Of a stretch of DNA of 64,000 bases, positions 51,862-61,163 are shown piece after piece. The notes beneath the pieces are model-generated. The model searched no databases and was not told the origin of the DNA. It saw only the letters and a program-made list of their open reading frames with translations. Within the stretch, counting starts at the first letter, position 1. Every line of letters starts with the position of its first letter. The stretch is taken from NCBI GenBank assembly GCA_039621445.1, contig CP154956.1:22176001-22240000 (forward strand), in the 5' to 3' direction. A program made the translations under genes and the position numbers. Source of the DNA: Euglena gracilis. Taxonomy: Eukaryota; Euglenida; Euglenophyceae; Euglenales.

Positions 51862-53810
51862 TTTTTTTTTTAGGGCTATAGCCGGCTTGTGGGGTCGCGC
51901 GTGCTCTCTCCGTCTCGCTTTATGGAGTCCAGGGCGGGCGGGCTACCCTTTGTGTTTGCTGCTTTTGCCGGCTCCACTCCCCTCCTTCGCCTTTTGGCGG
52001 ATGCCTTTGGCCTGGCGTGTAGGCGTTTTTTTTTTTTGGCGACCGGGGTCTTTTTTTTTTGTTTCTTTTGGTCTGGTTTTTTTTTTGTGGTGGCCGCCTT
52101 TTGGTGGGGGGTGGGGGTGTTTCCCTGGTGAACCTCCGCGCTTCGGGTTGCTTTGGTCTTGGCTTTGCTTGCCTTGGGTGTTGTCTGCGGTGGAGGCTGG
52201 GACTTACCATGGTTGGAGGGCATCCTCCACGCGGTCCTTGGCTGCCAGCTGTCGCGCCACGTGGCGCATGAGTGTCACCGATAGGCCCTCCCGCATCTCT
52301 TGCAGGGCCCGTGTCTTTGGCCATCCTCGCAGGTCTGCGGTAGCCCTTTTGGTGACCTCAAACAGCACAGCCTTGGCAGAGGTCCCCATGCCCCCCCATG
52401 TGCTCAGGCCGAAGGGTGAGAAGCCCCACCCCTTCGCCTGACATGGAGGGCCATCTGTCTGCACTTTCCGGGTTTCCACCTGGTTGCAATGCCGTCGGGC
52501 ATTTTCCACCACCAGTGGGTGCTCTCCGAGCCCCGCTGGATGGCTGCAGACAAAGTCAACTGCCACGTGTTGTCCCCGCGACCAGTTGATGAGGAGAATG
52601 TCGGCCGGCCTTCTGTTCGCCAAACACTCTGCCTCCTTCTCCACCGCAATGTTGTACCGGGCACACATCTCCGCAAAGGCGTCTCGGAATGCATTGTGTC
52701 GTTGGGTGTTTCCGTTCTGCTCGCAGCAGACGAAGTGATCCCCGAAGGGATCGATGGACCCTCGACACAACGGGCACCCTGGCAGCGTGACCCCCGAGGG
52801 TAGGATGGGCAAGCCGAGCCACCACCGCAGTAGCAGCCGGTATTGGGTGTCCGAGAAAGCTGTGTGCTGTGCCTTGTTGGGCAAAGTCCGCAGCCATCCC
52901 GTTGCCACCGGTCCCTTTTGGCACACCCGCCTCACCCGATCCCTGGCTGAGCCGACTGCATCGACTCGCTGGCTCTGCATGTCCGCCACTTTCTCCGCCC
53001 ACCACCGTTGGGAGGTGTGCTCTGTTGTTGCAGAGGAGAGTGGGGTTGTGCCTGCGAGCCAGCCAGCCACTGGATCCATGTTGGGGCCAAGCTGCAGCTG
53101 CAAACCGTCGCAGCGTGTCTTGCATGTCTGGGGATGGGATTGCCAACACCGTGGCCGGCACCCCCACGGCTTGGTTGCCGTGCATCCCCAGGTTCAGCAA
53201 GGCCGCCATCCGTGCCGCCGGTTGTAGCACTTCTGGGTCCGAGATTCCGAGGCCTCCATGGCGGATAGGCAGGGATACCTGATCCCACGTGCTCTCGGCG
53301 ATACCCATTCCGAGGAGATCTTGTACGGCTTCCTGCAGTCGTGCACTGAGGATGAACGGGGAGTCCCTGCGCATGCTCTCTCCGTTGACCGGAGGAGGTG
53401 CGCCACCCGGCATCCGTCGAGGCAATACCGCAAGAGTGCGTGCCGCACTTGCCCCTCTGGGGAGGTTAGGCAGGGGTGGGGGGGGGGGGTTGGGGCTTCG
53501 CCCCCAAAGGAATTTCAATGGAGAAAATTTACCGGTGAAGTTCACCGGTGAAGTTCACCGACAGGTATTTCCCATGAAGGGGGGGGGGGTGGGGGGGGGG
53601 GGTCCCGCCCGAAAAACCCAAAGTCCCCTGAGCCGTTCCAGGAGCAGGTTCGCGTTGCCCACTGTTTCTTCCCAAACGGCTTGGCATTGTGGTGCTCTTG
53701 TCGTGTCTTCTTCGGCTGCTCCTTGCTCCATTGGAGCATCGATTGGGACGCCCAGCGTCGTGATGCCCTTCGGTCCCTCCAAAGGGAATCACGGGCACTT
53801 GTCGCCCCAA
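51862..53810 (-). mobile_element. LINE-2: 5'-truncated LINE with 11-bp target duplication
   Basis: The T run at 51,862-51,871 is the A tail of a minus-strand insertion. GTGCAGGCAGA at 51,851-51,861 and again at 53,811-53,821 is the target duplication. The insertion split the CTGCTGGTGCAGGCAG minisatellite at the 3' side of the gag-protease ORF. Length is 1,949 bases. Confidence 0.88.
52204..53790 (-). pseudogene. LINE-2 ORF remnant (RT C-terminus and endonuclease)
   Basis: Pieces in at least three frames. GITTLGVPIDAP (53,770 region) is the end of the RT. RHALLRYCLDGCRVAHLLR (53,448-53,390) and LPIRHGGLGISDPEVL (to about 53,200) are the thumb. From 53,103 HTSQRWW, CPLC..FGDHFVCC and the endonuclease motif RRPADILLI..AVDFV lead to a stop at 52,204. 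Frameshifts lie near 53,550, 53,390 and 53,110. Not functional. Confidence 0.88.
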
Positions 53811-53821
53811 GTGCAGGCAGA

Positions 53822-56600
53822 AGACGTCCTGAAGTCCTGCTGGTGCAGGCAGAAGCAGCCTTGAAGTCCTGCTGGTGCAGGCGAGCACTCCTGGTGGTGC
53901 AGCAGAAGAAGTCCTGCGGGTGCAGGCGCAGCGGTACTGGTGTAAACTCCTGGTGGTGCACAAGAGTCCTGCTGGCTGCAGGCAGAAGTCCGGTATTTGC
54001 TTCGGTATTTTCTGGGTCATCTGCTGTACGCTCATAGCTGTACTGCTGTTCGTCAGCAAGTGGCACCTATGGGCCTGCAAATGCCCCCTCATCTGGCCCT
54101 GCAAAGGCCCCCTCATCTGGGCCAAAGTCCAAATCTTTTCATGCAAAACTTGGGAAATGCTTTTGAGTTCATCCATCTTGATTGTTGCCTTGGGAGTTTT
54201 CACAGGTTTTGCAAACTGAACATCTTCCACAGGCTGGGCCAGCTGGAAAAACATCACCTCCACATCTTTTTCCACCTCCTGAAAAAGACTCAGCTCACTT
54301 TCAATGTCCTTGGTCAACTCAGCCAAAAAATTGATGTTTTCATGCTCATTCATTGGTTCAAACACCACCACATTGTCCAACCATTCTTTCACCTTTTCAT
54401 CTGATTCCTTGGGGGGAACATTCTCCAAAGGAAAACTTGGACTTTCAAAAACTTGCTTGTCTGCAGGTGGACTGGCAGGCTGGGGTGCCTGCTGCAGGGG
54501 GGGAACATCAGGAACCACTGGGAAATCCACTTGAATTTCATCATCCACTCTGGGGTACTTCCTGATCTCACCTCTCAGTTCATCCAAACTCCAATTTCTT
54601 GAAACTTTCCTGAGCCAACTGACAATTTTGGGGTCCAAAAGCTCAAAATCCACTTTGAATTGCACAGTGTCCACCACACTCACAAAAGTGTTCCAAAGGG
54701 GGGAGGGTAGCACCTTTTTGCCCCTGTCCCCCACAAACAAGGGAACCCCACTTGCAATTTTTACCCTTGCCACCGTCACCCTTTCCAGCAGGGGGGACCA
54801 GTACTGGTCCACCCAGTCTGGGTGTACCAGGACCATTTTTGTTTCTTCCAGGCACAACTTGGTCACAACCTTGCTTAGTTGGCTGAAGGGGGGGTTTGCC
54901 CACAGAAACTTGGAAGCACCAATGTCACACAGCAACTTTTCCCATGAATACCTGTAGGCTGAATTCCCTTTTGTCATGTACAAACACTGTGTGTGGTTCA
55001 GGTGGTTTGCAAACAGATCAATGCAAATCTGACCCTCAGAAATCTTCAATTCTTCCAAAGCTTTTGACTTCACTGGCTTGACCAAAGTGTAGCTTTCTGT
55101 CTTGAAAAGTCTGAAAATTCTTTTGATGGTGTGGTCCCCATCATGGCTCTGAAGTAAAAACTCTTCACCATCAATGATGATTCTGGGGGGTCTGGTCAGC
55201 AACGCTCCAAAAAATTCACTTTCAGTAAAGTCAGTCCCCAAAACTGCCTCGAAGGCATTTGTTTCAACAACAACCGCTTTAAGCTTTAGAATTTTTCGTC
55301 CCAACTCCAGGCTCACCTCACACACTCCTTCAGAAAAAATGTACTCCCCGTTGCCGATCTGCAGGGGTACCGCAGCACTCCGTTGAATTTTATTCTCTGG
55401 AACAAATTTCTTAGAAACTGCAGTAATGGTGGCCCCAGTGTCCAAAATGGCTTGAATTTCCTTTCCATAAACCTTCACTGGCAAAAGATAAGTTTTGTAC
55501 ATCATCTGGAGCAATTGTAAAGCATCAGCCTTTCTCTTTTTGGGGTTCTCACCCGGGGGGGTAACCTGGGTTTGCACTCCCTGGGGTTGAACCGAAGGGG
55601 TCCCTTTGCCTGCCCCCTTCTGAGCTGCTGCCTTCTTTTTTTTCAAACTTTTCTTTTGACCAACATCTGTCTTCATAATGCCCTTTTTTGTGACAAAATC
55701 GACAGAAAATTGTGGCTCCAAATCGTGGGGCTGGGGTGTCATCAACTTTTCTTTCACCCTTGCCTTGCCTTTTCCTTTGCCTTTTCCTTTTCCTCCAGAT
55801 TTTCCACCTTTTCCAGATTCTGGGACATTTTCACCAACTTTTTCAGATTGATCAGGGGGTCTTTCAATCAATGGTCTGAGATTTTCTTTTTTCAGCAAAT
55901 TCCTCTCCAACCAATCTTCAGAACTTTTCTCCAAAATTGTTTTTCTCAAATCTGTGAATGTCTCAGAACGATGTTTGTAAAATCTGTCTGCCCTGATGTC
56001 TGCATACATTCTGGGGTGTAATTTCCTCAGCAAAACCAAAAACTTTTCCTGTTCACTCATGGCCTGGGGGCTCAACCTGGCCATCAAATTGTCCAATTCA
56101 ATGAAAAGTTTTTTGATGTCTTGGGGTTCAGGGTTCTGGGAAAGTGCTGGCAATTTGTCAATGGCAGACCTCAAAGTCATGTCATTTTCCAGTGTTGGGA
56201 ACAAATTTGCAATTTCCAACAGCACTTTTTCAAAATCATCATTCTCATCCATCACTTTTTCAACCAGTTTTTTCACCTTGGGGGTGCAACATTCCAACAG
56301 CCAATCCTTTTTCTGGACATTTCCAAATGCAACTGCACCAGTTAACCTCAACCATCTGCCAAAATCTTTCAAAAACTCTGGCCAATTTGTGCCATCAAAC
56401 TCTGGCAATTTCACAGGGGGTAATCTTGAACTTTGGGTTGAACTTTGGCTGGGGTTGCTGGAATTTGGTTCCACAATTTGCTTCAGAAATGTTTCAACCT
56501 GGGTGATGGGGTTCACAGGGGTAAACACAGACTGACTGCTGCTGGCTGATTTGATTTCCAATTCCTGCAACCTTCTTTCCAAATCTTCAATGGAGGACAT
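53822..56600 (-). CDS. Gag-protease-methyltransferase-like retroelement ORF (copy 1)
   Basis: A 1,023-codon frame (open to 53,529, the last ~95 codons being LINE-2 sequence). The ATG at 56,600 opens MSSIEDLERRLQELEIK, a coiled-coil-like start. Gag follows (VKLPEFDGTNWPEFLKDFGR; RKLHPRMYADIRADRF) with a Gly/Lys-rich basic patch near 265-285. The aspartic protease has ILDTGATITAVS (D387) and VLGTDF. A methyltransferase-like domain has DLFAN (528-532) and ANPPF (568-572), paralleling DMFAS/ANPPW of the DIRS ORF2. A Pro-rich and acidic region ends it. No RT, RNase H or integrase is seen. A CCHC zinc knuckle exists only in the overlapping frame (about 55,655-55,710). Confidence 0.85.
53829..53995. 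repeat. AAGTCCTGCTGGTGCAGGCAG minisatellite
   Basis: Four to five ~36-base imperfect units inside the 3' part of the gag-protease ORF. The unit cut off by LINE-2 is at 51,838-51,861. Confidence 0.9.
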
Positions 56601-56659
56601 TTCTGCAGATCACTTTCAAAAAACTCAACCACTGGCTCTGAAAACTGGGAGAAACAGAA

Positions 56660-57235
56660 ACACTGGCCAACCCAAAAAAACAAACAAAAACTGAAGAAAC
56701 CAGGACAGAAAACCAACCACTGGGTTCAGGACCAGGTCAGCAAGATGATGAAGATCTTGCCTCAACCAGGATCTTGTTCTGGACAGCAAGGTGAACAGCA
56801 CCACTTACACACTTCCTCAACCAAATAACCAATACAACAACTGTTGACAAATTCTCCACTGTGAACTTGTTCACCACAGCTTCAATGTCAACTTCCTGTT
56901 GAAGGTGTTGTTCTGTACCAGCAACTTGGTTAACCTTGCCTCCAGGAACACCAACTTCTGGAACTTCAATAACCAGTGAAACAATGTTGAATCTCCTCGA
57001 AGACGTCTTGGACGATTGGAACAACAACCTCTGCGACCAACTTTGGACGTCTCAGAATATTCTTTTGTTTTTATTGAAATCCTCGGATTCCCAATTTTTC
57101 TTGATATCCCAATTGTTCCCAAAGACGTAACACAATCAATGAAAAGACATAACCAGAGCCAGCAGTCTGCACAGGAGGAAAGGTTCGAATTAGGAATACA
57201 AAGTTCGGTTCAGGCGGTTAGTAAATAGTCCGCAA
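56660..57235 (-). repeat. LTR-like 5' leader of gag-protease element copy 1
   Basis: Reading on the minus strand it begins TTGCGGACTATTTAC at 57,235. Its full length is matched by 63,424-64,000 on the opposite strand at about 95 percent. It ends about 60 bases before the gag ATG. Without a 3' partner in the window it may be an LTR or a 5' UTR. Confidence 0.75.
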
Positions 57236-58294
57236 GTACCATCCCAGGCATAGGGAGGCCGAGGGGGGGGTGCTACGAAGATGCGGAAGGGGGCCGAGTT
57301 GTTCCAGCCGGGGCCACTTTCCTGGGCCAGGTTAAGCAGGGAGGCCGGCAGAGGGAACAAGGGGCCCCCAGCCTCGCTTTCATCTGCTGTGGGGTCCTCC
57401 GTTCCCCATTGGGGGGTTGGGCTGGCTTGGGGGTCTCCTCCCTGCTGGCGACGGGCGGGGCTGAGCCTTGGCCCAGCCACCCCGCCGACCGAGCTGGGGG
57501 TCACCTCTCCAGCAGCTGCTAATCTGAAAGGGCTCCCCGGTTCCCCCACTTCAGTTGTATTCGCCTTGGGCTGTTCCAGTCCCGACCCATTTGGGAGGGG
57601 GGGTGGTCCCACATTTTTTCTGGATGTTTTTCTGTTTCAAACATGATTGGGCCATCTGGCTCATCAATTCCCTTGTCGGGATGTTTTCCAGTTTCTGGGG
57701 GTGTCTCCCCCCAGACCTGTGGGGATTCCAACTCTGATGGGAGGGGGGGGTGGCTTCATGCGAAATGAGATATCGACAGCAATGTGAAGAGTGGTGGTGT
57801 TTCGTGTATTTTTTAGAGGGGCGATGTCGGTGATGTCGATGATGATGTCGATGTGGGCACCTTCTCCTGGCTGTGGGTCGTTTCACCTGGCTGCATGATG
57901 ATGATGATGCTGAGGAGGGTGATGATGAAGTAGAGGGTGACGATGATGTGGTTGAGGTCGATCTTGTCGATGCTCGGGGTGGGTAATATGGAGGAGGTGG
58001 CTGGGCTTCCTGGTGCATGTCGAGGGGGGTGGGCTGCAGGAGTCTGGTTTGGTTGTGCAGCATTTGCTGCAGCTGCCGCATCTGTTGCAGCTGCTGTTGA
58101 TGAAGCTGTAGCAGCGCCATGTTCATGTCCAGCTTGCTTCTGCTTTTCTTTTCCATCTCCACCCTGCTCCTCGGAGTCAGGTCCATGTCCCACATGCCTC
58201 GTTTGAGGACTTGATCTGTGTTAGATGATGAAGATGCTGCAGCTTTGGGCTCCAGGCGGGGCTGGGGTTCCCGCCATCTGGGGCTGCATGGCTG
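57236..58294 (-). other. Unassigned ORF region between the two gag-element copies
   Basis: A 254-codon frame (58,315-57,551) is rich in Gln, Ser, His and Pro (LLQLHQQQLQQMRQLQQM; Ser and His runs), followed by a second frame (57,612-57,190) ending in the LTR-like sequence. No domain is recognised. The QPCSPR word also occurs repeatedly in the ORF at 60,473-60,021, suggesting that both flank an inserted gag core. Confidence 0.45.
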
Positions 58295-60034
58295 TGGGGT
58301 ACTTTCGAATCTCACCTCTCAGTTCATCCAAACTCCAATTTCTTGAAACTGTTCTGAGCCAACTGACAATTTTGGGGTCCAAAAGCTAAAAATCCACTTT
58401 GAATTGCACAGTGTCCACCACACTCACAAAAGTGTTCCACAGGGGGGAGGGCAGCACCTTTTTGCACCTGTCACCCACAAACAAGGGAACCCCACTTGAA
58501 ATTTTCACCCTGGCCACTGTCACCCTTTCCAGCAGGGGGGACCAGTACTGGTCCACCCAGTCTGGGTGCACCAGGACCATTTTTGTTCCTTCAAGGCACA
58601 ACTTTGTCACCACTTTGCTTAGTTGGCTGAAGGGGGGGTTTGCCCACAGAAACTTGGAAGCACCAATGTCACACAACAACCTTTCCCATGAATACCTGTA
58701 GGCTGAATTCCCTTTTGTCATGTACAAAGACTGGGTGCGGTTCAGGTGGTTTGCAAAAAGATCAATGCAAATCTGACCCTCAGAAATCTTCAATTCATCC
58801 AAATCTTTTGACTTCACTGGCTTCACCAAAGTGTAGCTTTCTGTCTTGAAAAGTCTGAAAATTCTTTTGATGGTTTGGTCCCCATCGTGGCTCTGAAGTA
58901 AAAACTCCTCACCATCAATGATGATTCTGGGGGGTCTGGTCAGCAACCCACCAAAAAATTCACTTTCAGTAAAGTCAGTCCCCAAAACTGCCTCGAAGGC
59001 ATTTGTTTCAACAACAACCGCTTTAAGCTTTAGAATTTTTCGTCCCAACTCCAGGCTCACCTCACACACTCCTTCAGAAAAAATGTACTCACCGTTGCCG
59101 ATCTGCAGGGGTACCGCAGCACTTTGCTGAATTTTATTCTCTGGAACACATTTCTTAGAAACTGCAGTGATGGTGGCGCCAGTGTCCAAAATGGCTTGAA
59201 TTTCCTTTCCATAAACCTTCACTGGCAAAAGATAAGTTTTACACACCATCTGGAGCAACTGCAAAGCATAAGCCTTTCTCTTTTTGGGGTTCTCACCCTG
59301 GGGGGTAACCTGGGTTTGCACTCCCTGGGGTTGAACCGAAGGGGTCCCTTTTCCTGCCCCCTTCTGGGCTGCTGCCTTCTTTTTTTTTCAAACTTTTCTT
59401 TTGACCAACATCTGTCTTCATAATGCCCTTTTTTGTGACACAATCGACAGAAAATTGTGGCTCCAAATCGTGGGGCTGGGGTGTCATCAACTTTTCTTTC
59501 ACCCTTGCCTTTGCCTTTTCCTTTGCCTTTTCCTTTTCCACCAGATTTTCCACCTTTTCCAGATTCTGGGACATTTTCACCAACTTTTTCTGATTGGTCA
59601 GGGGGTCTTTCAATCAATGGTCTAAGATTTTCTTTTTTCAGCAAATTTCTCTCCAACCAATCTTCAGAACTTTTCTCCAAAATTGTTTTTCTCAAATCTG
59701 TGAATGTCTCAGAACGATGTTTGCAAAATCTGTTTGCCCTGATGTCTGCATACATTCTGGGGTGTAATTTCCTCAGCAAAACCAAAAACTTTTTTCCTGT
59801 TCACTCATGGCCTGGGGGCTCAACCTGGCCATCAAATTGTCCAATTCAATGAAAAGTTTTTTGATGTCTTGGGGTTCAGGGTTCTGGGAAAGTGCTGGCA
59901 ATTTGTCAATGGCAGACCTCAAAGTCATGTCATTTTCCAATGTTGGGAACAAATTTGCAATTTCCAACAGCACTTTTTCAAAATCATCATTCTCATCCAT
60001 CACTTTTTCAACCAGTTTTTTCACCTTGGGGGTG
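58295..60034 (-). pseudogene. Gag-protease-methyltransferase-like core, copy 2 (chimeric, frameshifted)
   Basis: Nearly identical to the middle of copy 1 (from VKKLVEKVMDENDD to the EIRKYP segment), but both flanks differ. Frames change near 59,780 and near 59,350 (A run). The middle frame shows an intact knuckle CRLCHKKGHYEDRC (CX2CX4HX4C), and the last frame has ILDTGATITAVS, DLFAN and ANPPF. A stop (TAG) follows VQFKVDF at 58,386. The N-terminal gag and leader are missing. Confidence 0.88.
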
Positions 60035-60473
60035 TCTCCTGCTGCCTGGGCCCTTCTGCATGGGGGGATCGTCTGGTGCTGCGGGGCTGTCTCTCCCGCT
60101 GCCTGGGCTGTCTGGGGCTGCAGGGCTGATACTCCTGCTGCCTGGGGTCATCACGTTTGGGGCTGCAGCGGGGCTGATACTCCCGCTGTCCCCGTCTGTC
60201 GCCACTGCTGCGGGGTGTGTACTCCCGCTGCTCGTAGGGATCAGGGTACTCCTGGTAGCTCTGCTCAATGTCCAGCTTCCTTCTTTTTCTGGACTGCTGC
60301 CTCATGGCCTGTCTCTGGGCGTTGTCTTTGTAGCGGTCCCCATATCGTTGACAGAGTGCCTCTTCCCAGGCTTCATCAGAGGCGTACTGCTCTTCTTGTC
60401 TGGAACGCGTCCTCACTTCGTGGTACTTCTTCACATCGTCCATTGCCAAATTCTTGAGTAACACACCTCGCAA
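60021..60473 (-). CDS. Unrecognised charged ORF fragment upstream of gag core copy 2
   Basis: An open frame of 150 codons; the first ATG gives MDDVKKYHEVRTRSRQEEQY. It is rich in Arg, Gln, Glu and Pro, with degenerate REYQPRCSP/EYQPCSPRQ repeats (CAG/CCC-rich DNA). It ends in a TGA created at the junction with gag core copy 2. No family is recognised. It may be the N-terminal part of a gene or element ORF that the gag core interrupted. Confidence 0.45.
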   Translation of the reverse strand: MRGVLLKNLAMDDVKKYHEVRTRSRQEEQYASDEAWEEALCQRYGDRYKDNAQRQAMRQQSRKRRKLDIEQSYQEYPDPYEQREYTPRSSGDRRGQREYQPRCSPKRDDPRQQEYQPCSPRQPRQRERQPRSTRRSPHAEGPRQQETPPR

Positions 60474-60499
60474 TGTCCTGAAACTTCAGATTCCCCAGG

Positions 60500-60850
60500 T
60501 AAATGTTAATAAAAATTGACCCCGACCCGGGGCTTTCAGGACATGTTATGCGGAAGACGAAAAAAAATAGACACTCAGAAAGAGTCTCGGCTCCAACGCC
60601 TTCTCATGAAATGTCACAGGTTGTCGAACTCGAAGCTTCAAACTACACCCCTGGTGGGGCTTTCACTTGTCCGACATGTGATATGCGAAAGAAAATAGAC
60701 ACTCAGAAGGACAACAACGGTGGTGGGGCGCACCGAATCCACCGACCAGTGGCACAGCCTACTGGATTTGACGAGTTCAGGGGAGTGAGGCTAAGTACAG
60801 AAGAAAGAGTCCGTGAGAGGTGCGGGGGCAGGTAAGAGGGGTGAGCTTAG
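60500..60850 (-). repeat. LINE-3 3' UTR with duplicated TGTCTATTTT tail
   Basis: Inverted match to 51,590-51,840. The TTCTGAGTGTCTATTTT...CGCAT...GAAAGCCCC tail occurs twice (about 60,655-60,705 and 60,535-60,590), as if two ends were joined. Confidence 0.85.
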
Positions 60851-61163
60851 CGAAAAGATCTCGACATGCTGCGGGTGCACAGGCGAGTTGTAATCCGGTT
60901 CTCGACCACCGCAATTCTGATTGGTCGTTGAGATCTGGATTGGGTGGACGGGCCCTTCGTTTCTTACTGCACCAGGTTCGGGTCAGGAGGTGCGCCTGAA
61001 GAGGTTGTATGGTGGACCTGGCTGGCACTTGGCTTGAGGTCCCTCACGGGGGTTCAGCCCCCCCTTCGACTGTGTGTGACTTCTGCACCTCCATGGTGGA
61101 CGTCCGGAGAGAGTTCTCGGCTTTTGGCATTCCATTTCTGGTGTTTGGTGCTCAGCCTCGGGG

